Assembly (NCBI RefSeq): GCF_003054555.1
Contig: NZ_CP026304.1
Coordinates: 1,240,001 to 1,304,000 of the forward strand
Length of the DNA stretch: 64,000 bases
DNA from: Streptomyces lunaelactis
GTDB lineage: Bacteria; Actinomycetota; Actinomycetes; Streptomycetales; Streptomycetaceae
Reading direction: 5' to 3'
The notes beneath the pieces are model-generated. The model was not told the DNA's origin, did no database searches, and was given only the letters and a program-made list of their open reading frames with translations. Of this stretch, positions 1 to 8,058 are shown piece by piece. The first letter of the stretch is position 1, and every line of letters starts with the position of its first letter. The translations under genes and the position numbers were made by a program.

Positions 1-594
1 GAGCTCCGGTTCGATCAGGGCCGCCTCGAACTGGTCGGCGCCGAGCTTCATTTGGCCGGAGAGGCCGCCGATGCCGAGGACTCCGCCCGCGTTCCCGCCA
101 CACCCCTCGTCCACCCGGGCGGCCTCCGCGCGGACGAGGCCCGGGACTTCCGCCTGGAGGTGACCACGGAGCTCTGCCGCGCCCCCGGAGACACAGTGCT
201 CACCTGCCTGCGCGACCTCGACGTCCTCGACGAGCCTCTGGAGGCCCGCATCGGCATCGCCCCCGACGTGGCGCTCCTGGTCCAGCACGGAACCGTCGTC
301 GGCTGGAGCCTCACCGATCCCGCGCGGTACCTGACCACCGGCTTCGCCGCCCCCGACCCGGCTCCCCCCGTCCCGGCCACCCGGCTCCTGCTCACCGAAT
401 GCCTGGACCTCATCACCACGCCTCTGCTCGACGAGGTGAGGCGCCGGGAACCGGCCGCCCTGGCCAGCCTCCGGGCACTCGAGCACAGCCTGCGCAACCA
501 GCGCGAGGACCGGCACCGAATCGACGCCCTGACCGTGAAGATCGCCGACTTGGTGGAGGACTACGCCGGCCGGCCGGCCGAGCGGAAGCCGTGA
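1..594 (+). CDS. C-terminal part of an unrecognised protein (start lies before the window)
   Basis: The reading frame is open from the first base and stops at TGA 592-594, leaving 197 residues. The first possible internal start is a TTG at 52, but coding character continues upstream of it, so the gene is cut by the window edge. I do not recognise a family. The visible part is rich in Ala, Asp, Glu and Arg, shows no membrane segment, and ends in a charged, helix-prone stretch (about the last 50 residues) that could form a coiled coil. It points toward the broken nitrobindin gene on the opposite strand. Confidence 0.6.
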   Translation, partial: ELRFDQGRLELVGAELHLAGEAADAEDSARVPATPLVHPGGLRADEARDFRLEVTTELCRAPGDTVLTCLRDLDVLDEPLEARIGIAPDVALLVQHGTVVGWSLTDPARYLTTGFAAPDPAPPVPATRLLLTECLDLITTPLLDEVRRREPAALASLRALEHSLRNQREDRHRIDALTVKIADLVEDYAGRPAERKP

Positions 595-638
595 ATGGGA
601 TCGCACCGCATGCCTGACACCCGACGCCTGACGCCTGG

Positions 639-1181
639 TCAGGGCTTCCGTCGGAGCCGTGCCGAAAGGTGGTGCTGCAGGGGCTGACCGACCGCCGCGA
701 GGTCATGGACGAAGTCGAGCGTCTCCTCGTCCGTCACGGTGTAGCGGCGGCGGGTGGCGTTCACCTCCTTGGCCGTGGGCGTGAGCGCCACCTAGTGGCT
801 GCTGAGCTCGACCGTGCCGGCGACGGCACTGCCGACCAGGATCTCCGCGATTCCGGTGGGCTGGGTGATCAACGCCTCCACCCGTCCATCGGGTTGGAGC
901 CGCCACCAGCCGCTCTCCCGGGCCGACGGCCGCAGCGGGGTACCGTCCGCGTCGAGCAGCCAGGCGCGCGCCTCGTAGTGGAGGAACGGCCGCCCGTCGT
1001 GGCTGAAGGTGACCTCCTGCGCGTACGTGAACTCCTCGTCGAGCGTCGGATATCCGCCCCGGCCGCGGCCGGTCCAGGTACCCAACAACCCGGTCACCGG
1101 CGCGAGCAGTGCGTGCGGTGCGGGTGCGTCGTCCGGTCGCAGGGCGTCGGGATACGGGGGCTTCTGGGCGGGGTCGGACAT
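639..1181 (-). pseudogene. Nitrobindin-like heme-binding protein, interrupted by an in-frame TAG
   Basis: Nitrobindins are small ten-stranded beta barrels that bind ferric heme. The N-terminal half is intact: it has the family's G-x-W-x-G-x-G motif ([10 protein letters not shown]) followed by typical barrel strands. Translation from ATG 1181 stops at TAG (792-794) after 129 residues. Beyond the stop the same frame continues without a shift for 51 more codons ([17 protein letters not shown], later [13 protein letters not shown]), ending at TGA 639-641. That is the normal C-terminal third of the family and holds the His expected to ligate heme. A single CAG-to-TAG change would explain it. The product would be a truncated barrel unlikely to bind heme, unless the stop is a sequencing error. 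Confidence 0.85.
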
Positions 1182-1291
1182 GAGGTGCGCTCCTGGGTCG
1201 AGGCCGGTGCCGGACGGCAGCTTAGGCCGACGCTCCGACCGGCCGGGCGTAGGCTTCGCTCAGCATGAACGCGGCGCGGGGGGCGGAGTAC

Positions 1292-3364
1292 ATGACGGCT
1301 GAGCCGGCACACAGGTGGGGGTCGACCCTCGATTCGGTCGTGGTGTACGCGCAGGGCGCGGTCTGCCGCCGCCTGGCGCGGGGCAGTGTGCCGCCCGACG
1401 GCCGGGTACGGGTGACGGGACTGCCCCGCTCGCTGGACCCGGTTTCGCTGCGGGCCCGTGTCCTGGGCACCCCCGGAGTGCGCGTCACCGAGGCCCGCGT
1501 GGAAGTCGAGGCGAAGCCCCTCGCGACGGGGGCGCCCGACGAGTTGCGGCGCGAGTTCGAGCGGTTGCGCGACGCGTACGCGGCGGCCGAGGGACGCCGG
1601 GACCGGCAGCTGAGTCTGATCGAGGAGGTCAGCGCTCTCCACCCGGTCCCGCCTGCCCGCAAGCGCGAGGACCCGCACCGCCGCACCCCGGTCGACGCAT
1701 GGCTGGAGCTCGCCGGCTTCGTCGACGAGCGGCTGACGGGACTGCACACCCGCCTCGTCGAGCTGGAAGAGGCGCTGCGCAGCGTCGAGCACGAACTCAC
1801 CGTCGCCGCCGACAGGCTCGCCCGCACCTCGACCGACGCACCGCCGGCGCACGTGGAGACCACGGTCTGCGCGGTCCTGACCCTCGACGGCACCGGTGAC
1901 GCCGAGGTGGAGCTGGAGCTGGAATACGGGGTGCCGGGCGCCGTCTGGGTGCCGACCTACCGTCTCACTCACCGTCAGGGCGACGGCAGCGGCCGTCTGG
2001 TGCTGCGCGCCTCGGTCGCCCAGCGGACCGGCGAGGACTGGACCAGCGTGCGCATCGCCCTGGCCACCGCAGATCTTCGGCGCCGCACCGACCTGCCGAA
2101 GCTCCGCTCGATCCGGATCGGACGCCGTCAGCCCGCCCCCGCGCCTTCCGGCTGGCGCGAGCCCCCGGCCGGGCTGGTCGACCTGTTCTCCGGGTACGAG
2201 GCGGCAGGCCCTGGCCCGGCCACCACCGCCGCACCCGCGGCTGTCGGGGCCGGTGCCGCCCCCGGTCCCGTCCCGCCACCGCCAACGCCGCCCGCACCGC
2301 AGGGCTACGGCGCTCCCCCGGGCGCTCTCCCGGTGCCCGGCGGTGCGTACGGCGCTCCCCCGGAGGACTTCCGCAGCGCGATGCCCGCCCCCGCGCAGCC
2401 GGTTGGGGCGCGACCCGGCGCCAGGTCGCGTACCGGCGGCAGGTCCTTCGCAGGTGCCCCCGCCGCCATGGCGCCCGCGGCTCCTGGCCGGGCTGCGCCG
2501 CCACCCCCTCCGGCACCGGCGGCCGGTCCCCCGCAGCCGAGCGGCGCCGAACTCGACTACGCCGCCCTCGTCCTGTGCGGCCCCGACGAGCAGGCCAGTC
2601 GCAGAGGCCGGCTGTTCCCCGGCTCTCCCTTCGACCCGTTGGCGGCCGAGTACCGCCGCCGCGCCGAAGCGGTGGCCGCGCTGCCGCTGCCCGGACAGGC
2701 CGTGCGGCCCCGCGAATCGGCGGGTTCCTTCGACCACCGCTTCGATGCCACCGCCCGCGCCGACATTCCGTCGGACGGCACCTGGCACACCGTCACCGTC
2801 GGCGAGATCCCGGTCGGCCTGCGTACCGAGTACCTCTGCGTGCCGTCCGTGGAGCAGACCGTGTACGCGACGTTGGTGCTCTCCAACGCCACCGACCAGG
2901 CACTGCTGGCCGGCCCGGTGGAGGTCACCGTCGACGACGACTTCCTGCTGACCGCCGCACTGCCCACGCTCGCCCCCGGCGGTGTCCGCCAGGTGGGGCT
3001 CGGACCGGCCGAGGGCATCCGGGTCACCCGCCGTACGAACCTGCACGAGTCGACCTCGGGCCTGCGCAACAACACCACCGTGCTCGACCACCGCGTCCAC
3101 GTGGAACTGGCCAACCGGCTCGCGAGGCCCGTCACGGTCGAAGTCCGCGAGCGGGTGCCGGTCACCTCCGAACCGGACGTCCGGATCGAGGAACGGGCCG
3201 ACTGGACGGCACCCGACGAAGGCACGGGGCCCGATCGCCATGCCCCGGGCACCCGCGTCTGGCGACTGGACCTGCCCGCAGGCTGCACTGCCGCCCTCGA
3301 CGGCGGCTACGAGATCCGCATCCCGACCGGCAAGGCCCTGGTCGGCGGCAACCGCAGGAGCTGA
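1292..3364 (+). CDS. DUF4139 / MuiA-like protein, first of a tandem pair
   Basis: The 690-residue product has an N-terminal DUF4140-like region (from about STLDSVVVYAQGAVCRRLA), a charged helical middle that may form a coiled coil, a long Pro/Ala/Gly-rich low-complexity linker at roughly residues 300-420, and a C-terminal DUF4139 beta domain with repeated RTGEDW and VEVRERVP elements. The family includes mucoidy inhibitor A proteins, whose biochemical role is unknown. No signal peptide or membrane span is evident. ATG 1292 has a GGAG just upstream; an in-frame ATG at 1265 would add nine residues. The next gene starts 8 bases after the stop and is a shorter relative, so the two are probably co-transcribed and may act together. 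Confidence 0.82.
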   Translation: MTAEPAHRWGSTLDSVVVYAQGAVCRRLARGSVPPDGRVRVTGLPRSLDPVSLRARVLGTPGVRVTEARVEVEAKPLATGAPDELRREFERLRDAYAAAEGRRDRQLSLIEEVSALHPVPPARKREDPHRRTPVDAWLELAGFVDERLTGLHTRLVELEEALRSVEHELTVAADRLARTSTDAPPAHVETTVCAVLTLDGTGDAEVELELEYGVPGAVWVPTYRLTHRQGDGSGRLVLRASVAQRTGEDWTSVRIALATADLRRRTDLPKLRSIRIGRRQPAPAPSGWREPPAGLVDLFSGYEAAGPGPATTAAPAAVGAGAAPGPVPPPPTPPAPQGYGAPPGALPVPGGAYGAPPEDFRSAMPAPAQPVGARPGARSRTGGRSFAGAPAAMAPAAPGRAAPPPPPAPAAGPPQPSGAELDYAALVLCGPDEQASRRGRLFPGSPFDPLAAEYRRRAEAVAALPLPGQAVRPRESAGSFDHRFDATARADIPSDGTWHTVTVGEIPVGLRTEYLCVPSVEQTVYATLVLSNATDQALLAGPVEVTVDDDFLLTAALPTLAPGGVRQVGLGPAEGIRVTRRTNLHESTSGLRNNTTVLDHRVHVELANRLARPVTVEVRERVPVTSEPDVRIEERADWTAPDEGTGPDRHAPGTRVWRLDLPAGCTAALDGGYEIRIPTGKALVGGNRRS

Positions 3365-3372
3365 CACACGCC

Positions 3373-4935
3373 ATGTCCACGGCCCCGAAGACGATCGCCC
3401 TCCCCATCACCGCCGTCACGTGCCTTGAGGATCGCGCCCACATCGAGCGCGCCGTCGTGCTCGACCTGGAGGCCGGGGTCCAGCGGCTGCGTCTCGGGCC
3501 GGTCAGTGCGCTGGCCGTCGACCGGACCCTCCATGCCGAGCTGACCGCCGATCGCCCCGCGACCGTGCTCGACGTGCGGATCGTCCGCAGCTGGACGCCG
3601 CGCGGGCCGCTGCCGTCCACCGACGACGACTCCGCCCTGCGCCACCGCGTACACGCCCTCGAAGAGGAGCGGCTGGCCCTGGGGCAGCGACGCGACCGGC
3701 TGCATGCCCGCATTGACCTGCTCGGCCGCCTCGCCGTCGATCTGCTGCGGGAGATCGGCGAAGGCGCCGGCTCCGGGGAGGCCGAACGGCCGCGCTGGGC
3801 CCTCGAACTGGACCGGGTGGACGACGAGCGCGACGCGCACGGCGAGCAACTCCGCACCGTGGAGGCCCGGCTGGCCGCCCTCGCCGCCGAACTCGGGGAA
3901 GCCCAGCGTGCCATGCACCTCTCCGAGGAGGAGCCCGCCGAGCTGGTCGGCCATATCGAGTTGACCGTGGAGGCCGCGGTCGCCGGGCCGGTCGGGCTGC
4001 GCCTGAGCCACCTCACCCCGTGTGCACTGTGGCGACCCGCCTACCGCGCCGTGCTCGACGGGGACTCCCTGACACTGGAGACCGACGCGATGGTCTGGCA
4101 GCGCACCGGTGAGGACTGGTCGGACGTACGGCTGACATTGTCGACGGCCCGCTCGGCGCTGGCCGCCGATCCGCCACGGCTGGGCGAGGACCGGCTGACG
4201 CTCAAGGACCGCTCCGCAGCGGAGCGCCGCACGGTCGACGTCGAGCTGCGCGAGGAGGAGATCGGGGACCTCGGCCCGGCCCCGGTGCTCGGCCTGCCGG
4301 GGGTGGACGACGGCGGCGAGGTGCGGGTGTTGAGATCCTCCGCGCCGGTCTCGGTGCCCGGTGACGGCCGCGCCCACCGGGTGCCGCTCTCCGCGTTCAC
4401 CACGGCCGTGCGAAGTGAGTACGCCTGCTCACCCGAGGCGTCGCCGCTGGTCACCCAGGTGGTGCGGTTCGACAACCTGTCCGGCCACGCGCTGCTCGCC
4501 GGGCCTGTGGATCTGGTCCGCGGCAGCGGATTCAGCGGCCGTGGCACGCTGGACTTCACCGCCCCCGGCGCCCCCGTTGAGCTGGCCTTCGGCAGCTGCG
4601 ACGATTCCAGGGTGGTCCGGCATGCCGAGGAGTCCCGCGACTCCGCCGGAATCACCCAGCGGACCGTGGTCACCCGCACGGTCCGGCTGCACCTGTCCCG
4701 GTTCTCCGCCCCCGGGGAGCACGGCGAGCGGGTGGTCGTCCTTCGGGAGCGGATCCCGGTCTCCGAGGTCTCGGCGGTGGAGATACGCCTGCACAAGGAT
4801 TCATGCTCCCCGGCGCCCGACGTGGTCGACGCCGAGGGCATCGCCCGGTGGAGTGTCACCCTCCCGCCCGGCTGCCGCCGCACGGTCACCCTCGTCTACG
4901 AGCTGTCGGCGAGCGCCAAAGTCACCGGGCTCTGA
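3373..4935 (+). CDS. DUF4139 / MuiA-like protein, second of a tandem pair
   Basis: This 520-residue protein has the same plan as its upstream neighbour: an N-terminal DUF4140-like part (ITAVTCLEDRAHIERAV), a Glu/Arg-rich helical segment at roughly residues 90-200 that looks like a coiled coil, and a C-terminal DUF4139 domain containing WQRTGEDWSDVRLTLSTA. It lacks the Pro-rich linker. The start is ATG 3373, with GGAG upstream and only 8 bases after the preceding stop. The frame stays open far upstream only because high-GC DNA lacks stops there. The pairing of a linker-containing and a linker-free paralogue suggests a complex, which is inference; the function is unknown. Confidence 0.82.
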   Translation: MSTAPKTIALPITAVTCLEDRAHIERAVVLDLEAGVQRLRLGPVSALAVDRTLHAELTADRPATVLDVRIVRSWTPRGPLPSTDDDSALRHRVHALEEERLALGQRRDRLHARIDLLGRLAVDLLREIGEGAGSGEAERPRWALELDRVDDERDAHGEQLRTVEARLAALAAELGEAQRAMHLSEEEPAELVGHIELTVEAAVAGPVGLRLSHLTPCALWRPAYRAVLDGDSLTLETDAMVWQRTGEDWSDVRLTLSTARSALAADPPRLGEDRLTLKDRSAAERRTVDVELREEEIGDLGPAPVLGLPGVDDGGEVRVLRSSAPVSVPGDGRAHRVPLSAFTTAVRSEYACSPEASPLVTQVVRFDNLSGHALLAGPVDLVRGSGFSGRGTLDFTAPGAPVELAFGSCDDSRVVRHAEESRDSAGITQRTVVTRTVRLHLSRFSAPGEHGERVVVLRERIPVSEVSAVEIRLHKDSCSPAPDVVDAEGIARWSVTLPPGCRRTVTLVYELSASAKVTGL

Positions 4936-4956
4936 GCTCGGTGGGCCGCTGCACGC

Positions 4957-5048
4957 CTGCTCGTTCACCTCGCGTGTCTTCGGGTCCTGGAGCTCGGCCA
5001 GCTCGGCCATCACCTCGGCCACCATCGTCTCGGCCACCTCAGCCTCCT
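4957..5048 (-). pseudogene. 5' remnant of a DNA alkylation repair (AlkD-like) gene
   Basis: Reading the minus strand, an AGGAGG ribosome binding site (5043-5048) precedes GTG 5035-5037 and 27 codons beginning VAETMVAEVMAELAELQDPK and ending TREVNEQ. This matches, from memory, the first residues of actinobacterial DNA alkylation repair proteins, which continue with a HGDDHG-like segment and about 200 further residues. Here the similarity stops at once and the frame runs into the end of the DUF4139 gene. The start signals survive but the gene body is gone, consistent with a deletion. The match rests on recall, so it is a moderate-confidence call. Confidence 0.55.
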
Positions 5049-5181
5049 GTCCATCACATGCGAGATTCAGCCTACGAGGGGTTGCCCCCTTCCCGGGAGC
5101 GGGAGCGGTCGATCGACGGGCGAGTGTCAGTGTCCGGTGCCACGCTAAGGACGTCACACGATCTGCGAAAGGGCAATCGCC

Positions 5182-5982
5182 ATGATCACCACTGACTTCG
5201 CCCCCGGCTCCCCCTGCTGGCTCGACCTCGGCGCCCCCGACGTCCGTGCCGCCGCGGCCTTCTACGGCGCCGTGCTCGGGTGGGACTACGAGTCCATGGG
5301 TGAGGGGGAGGACATGGAAGGCGGGATGTTCCGGAAGGACGGCAAGATCGTCGCCGGGCTCGGCAAGCTCACCGAGGAGGGAGCACGCTCGGCCTGGATG
5401 ATCTACTACAACGTCACCGACGCGGACGCCACGTCCCAGGCCGTCGAGAGCGCCGGCGGCACGGTGCGGGTGCCGCCGATGGACCTCGACGAGTGGGGCA
5501 GGATGGCGCAGTACAGCGACCCTCTGGGGGGCCAGTTCGCCGTCTGGCAGCCCGGGACGAACAAGGGCGTCGATCTGGTGGACGAGCCGGGCTCGCTGTC
5601 CTGGACGGAGCTGTACACGAGCGATGCCTCGGCCGCGAAGGAGTTCTACGGCGGCGTCTTCGGCTGGCAGTTCAGTGACATGGAGCTGCCGGGCGGCGGG
5701 GGCACGTACTCCCTCATCACCCCCGCCGAAAAGCAGCCCGAGGAGCGCATGCACGGCGGCCTGATGGAACTTCCCAAGGAGAACCTCGCCCTGGCGAACG
5801 GACGGCCGTACTGGCACCCGGTCTTCAACGTCACCGACTGCGACGCCGCGGTCGCCAAGGTCACCGAGAACGGTGGCAGCGTGCAGATGGGGCCGGAGGA
5901 TGCCGAGGGCGTCGGTCGGCTGGCCGTCTGCCTCGACCCGTCGAACGCCGACTTCGTGGTGCTGACCCCCACCCCGAGCTAG
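5182..5982 (+). CDS. VOC (glyoxalase/bleomycin resistance) family protein, two domains
   Basis: This 266-residue protein consists of two vicinal-oxygen-chelate modules of about 125 residues. The first begins GSPCWLDLGAPDVRAAAAFY, and the second begins near residue 135 with GSLSWTELYTSDASAAKEFY. The repeated pattern W-x-(D/E)-L-x(5)-A-A-x-F-Y-(x)-V-(L/F)-G-W is characteristic of VOC proteins used in Streptomyces as hydroxylase-like or unassigned lyases. Substrate and metal cannot be read from the sequence. The ATG has an AAAGGG site 8 bases upstream. It appears to be a single-gene unit, with the AlkD-like remnant behind it and a convergent operon ahead. Confidence 0.85.
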   Translation: MITTDFAPGSPCWLDLGAPDVRAAAAFYGAVLGWDYESMGEGEDMEGGMFRKDGKIVAGLGKLTEEGARSAWMIYYNVTDADATSQAVESAGGTVRVPPMDLDEWGRMAQYSDPLGGQFAVWQPGTNKGVDLVDEPGSLSWTELYTSDASAAKEFYGGVFGWQFSDMELPGGGGTYSLITPAEKQPEERMHGGLMELPKENLALANGRPYWHPVFNVTDCDAAVAKVTENGGSVQMGPEDAEGVGRLAVCLDPSNADFVVLTPTPS

Positions 5983-6139
5983 GACCTGTCCGGCCGATCA
6001 CGTGGCTGATCCGTGCCCAGGTCGTTGATACGGCCATGGGGACGGGCTGATGTTTGCGCGCCTACGGGGCAGCGGCACGGACCACGGCCTCTCGGGATGC
6101 CGGGTACGGTCGCGCTCGCGACCGCTGTCTCAGTAACGG

Positions 6140-6361
6140 TTACGAACTGCCAGAGTCGGGCAGTTCGGCGGGCAGTGCGTCGTGTTCCTGCTCGACGGCG
6201 GGCTCGCCGGAGGAGGGGAGCAGTTGCGGGATGCCGTCGACGATCGGATAGCGGCGGCGCAGGCGCGGATTGTAAAGAGCGCCCCTGATCTCGTCGAGGA
6301 TCAGCGGACCCTTGTCGAGCGGGCAGGCGAGGATCTTCAGCAACGGGTTGTCAGGCTTCAT
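6140..6361 (-). CDS. Trm112-family small protein (UPF0434-like)
   Basis: The 73-residue product carries the Trm112/YcaR core: LLKILACPLDKGPL, then LYNPRLRRRYPIVDGIP, followed by a short acidic tail. The first Cys of the usual zinc pair is present but the second is replaced (ACPLDK), so zinc binding is doubtful. In eukaryotes and archaea Trm112 proteins activate methyltransferases, and two methyltransferases lie in the same transcription unit, so a partner role is plausible but inferred. Its ATG overlaps the stop of the EamA gene (ATGA), indicating translational coupling. It is the last gene of the 16-6 kb locus. Confidence 0.82.
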   Translation of the reverse strand: MKPDNPLLKILACPLDKGPLILDEIRGALYNPRLRRRYPIVDGIPQLLPSSGEPAVEQEHDALPAELPDSGSS

Positions 6362-7263
6362 GGCCGGGTTCCTTCGGAGGTGGAGGTGTCCGCGTCGTGT
6401 CGCGGCATGGTGAGCAGGACCGTTAGGGCCAACGCGGTGCCGCCGAGGCGCAGCAGCAGCCGCAGCGGGTCCTCGGGCAGTGGCTCGTCGAACGCGATCG
6501 TGCCACTGACGATGGTGAACACGCAGGTCACCGTCGAGCAGACCGGGACGATCAGCGACGCGCGGCAGCGCTGCAGGGCGGTCTGGGACAGCACCAGTCC
6601 GCTGATCCCGGTGAACAGCAGAAGGTACGGGTAGGGGGAGGCGAGCAGGGCCGGCACGGAGCCTTGGAGGTCCGAGGTGTCCAGGTGCCCGGAGATGCCC
6701 TTGATGGCGAGCGAGCTGACCCCGTAAAGCAGACCGACCGCCACCGCGTAGGCCACTCCGGTGGTCGGCTGCCGGTGACGCCGGCCGGCTCGCCGTTCCG
6801 CGGCCGCGTACAGCAGCAGTCCGGCCGCGAGTGTCGGCACGCAAAGTGCCAGCAGGAGACCTGAGGGCGCGCTGCGGCTGACCTCCTCGCTGCTCTCGTA
6901 CAGCGAGGACACCACCATGACCAGCGCCAGCCCGGTGACGGCCACCGCGCGCTGTTCACGGCCGGAGGGGCGCTCACCGAGCACCACCGACGAGAGCACC
7001 AGCAGGAGGACCAGCCCGGACAGGAACAGACCCTGGGCGGCGGCGATCGGCAGTGTGCGGTAGACGGCCAGTTGGGCGGCGAACCCCAGGGCGAGCGCCG
7101 TGGCCCCGCAGATCCACAAGGGCCTGCCGGCCAGCAGGAGCAGGGCCCGGCCCGGCCGTGCGGCACTCAGCGGCGGCATGCCGGCCAGAGCCCGCTTCTC
7201 CAGGACGAAGCCGGTGCTGTACAGGACGTTCGCCGCCAGCGCGGCCGCCACTCCCCACACCAC
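6358..7263 (-). CDS. EamA/DMT-superfamily membrane transporter
   Basis: This 301-residue protein consists almost entirely of hydrophobic helices (about nine or ten), in two similar halves as expected of drug/metabolite transporters. It starts MVWGVAAALAANVLYSTGFVLEK without a cleavable signal and ends in a short Asp/Thr/Ser tail. It starts 3 bases after the upstream methyltransferase stop, and its own stop overlaps the Trm112 start. Sitting in a locus with glycosyltransferases and an acyltransferase, it may flip or export a lipid-linked or small-molecule intermediate, as some DMT-fold proteins do in glycolipid pathways. The substrate is unknown. Confidence 0.78.
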   Translation of the reverse strand: MVWGVAAALAANVLYSTGFVLEKRALAGMPPLSAARPGRALLLLAGRPLWICGATALALGFAAQLAVYRTLPIAAAQGLFLSGLVLLLVLSSVVLGERPSGREQRAVAVTGLALVMVVSSLYESSEEVSRSAPSGLLLALCVPTLAAGLLLYAAAERRAGRRHRQPTTGVAYAVAVGLLYGVSSLAIKGISGHLDTSDLQGSVPALLASPYPYLLLFTGISGLVLSQTALQRCRASLIVPVCSTVTCVFTIVSGTIAFDEPLPEDPLRLLLRLGGTALALTVLLTMPRHDADTSTSEGTRP

Positions 7264-7266
7264 GGG

Positions 7267-8058
7267 CTACACCTTCCTCGCGTGCACCAGGAGGATGGAG
7301 GCGAGGGACGGCAGCCGGCAGGCCAAGCGGTCCAGCGGGCGGAGCGGGCGCGGTACTCCGTGGAACGGCGCACCGGCGACCGTCACCACCTCGAACCCGC
7401 ACGCCGCCACGAACTGGCGCAGCGCGCGTGCCGTGTACAGGCGCAGATGGCCGACCACCTGACTGCCCGGTCTGCCGTGGATGTGGCGCAGACTCACCTC
7501 GGAGAACACCGGCTGGACTCCGGCGAGCAGCAGCCCGCGGTTGTACCAGGCGGCGAGGTTGGGCGTGGAGAGCATCAGATGTCCCCCGGGTCGCAGCACC
7601 CGGTGCAGTTCGTCGAGGGCGCTGTCGGGGTCGACGAGGTGCTCGACGACCTCGCTGAAGAGCACGGCGTCGGCGCTGCCGGAGGCGAACGGCAGCCCAC
7701 CGCCGGTCAACTCGCCGCGGACGACCTGGCTCAGGCGCGGCGCCGCCCGGCGCAGCGCGCCCTGCGACCAGTCGACTCCCACGATGCGGTGCCCGTTCAG
7801 TTCGCCGGCGGCGGTCGCGGCCGCCGAGCCGTCGCCGCAGCCCACGTCGAGCACGGTCGCTGCCGGGCGGCCGGGCCCGACGGGCCCGAGGGCCTCGGCC
7901 AGCATCCGGGCTTGGCGCAGAGTACGGGCATCGCCGGAGGCGACGGGGACGGTGGGGTCCTCGTAGAAATCCCGCAGCCCGGGAACGGGCCGGGCCGGCG
8001 CAGGTACCGCCGCCTCCGGCGATTTCATGGCGGCGGAGCAGTGGGGTGAGGGGTTCAT
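7267..8058 (-). CDS. Class I SAM-dependent methyltransferase
   Basis: The 263-residue protein has the Rossmann-type methyltransferase motifs in order: motif I VLDVGCGDGSAAA, the acidic end of strand 2 (IVGVDWS), FSEVVEHLVDPD in the position of motif post-I/II, and LRPGGHLMLSTPNLAAW. The SEVVEHLxDP pattern is common in sugar and small-molecule O-methyltransferases of the UbiE/COQ5-like clan. The C-terminal third (HIHGRPGSQVVGHLRLYTARALRQF) resembles methyltransferases found in glycan clusters. Its ATG overlaps the stop of the condensation-domain gene (ATGA), so the two are translationally coupled. The acceptor cannot be predicted. Confidence 0.83.
   Translation of the reverse strand: MNPSPHCSAAMKSPEAAVPAPARPVPGLRDFYEDPTVPVASGDARTLRQARMLAEALGPVGPGRPAATVLDVGCGDGSAAATAAGELNGHRIVGVDWSQGALRRAAPRLSQVVRGELTGGGLPFASGSADAVLFSEVVEHLVDPDSALDELHRVLRPGGHLMLSTPNLAAWYNRGLLLAGVQPVFSEVSLRHIHGRPGSQVVGHLRLYTARALRQFVAACGFEVVTVAGAPFHGVPRPLRPLDRLACRLPSLASILLVHARKV

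Noticed and set aside
1094..3367. A 757-codon minus-strand frame opposite the first DUF4139 gene
   Set aside because: It is the antisense shadow of a recognised gene; its composition (Gly/Arg-rich, no domain) is typical of open antisense frames in high-GC DNA.
5983..6139. Insertion sequence remnant between the VOC gene and the Trm112 gene
   Set aside because: Short words such as AGGACCTGTCCGGCC resemble other intergenic sequence at 37 kb, but no transposase fragment or terminal repeats could be recognised.
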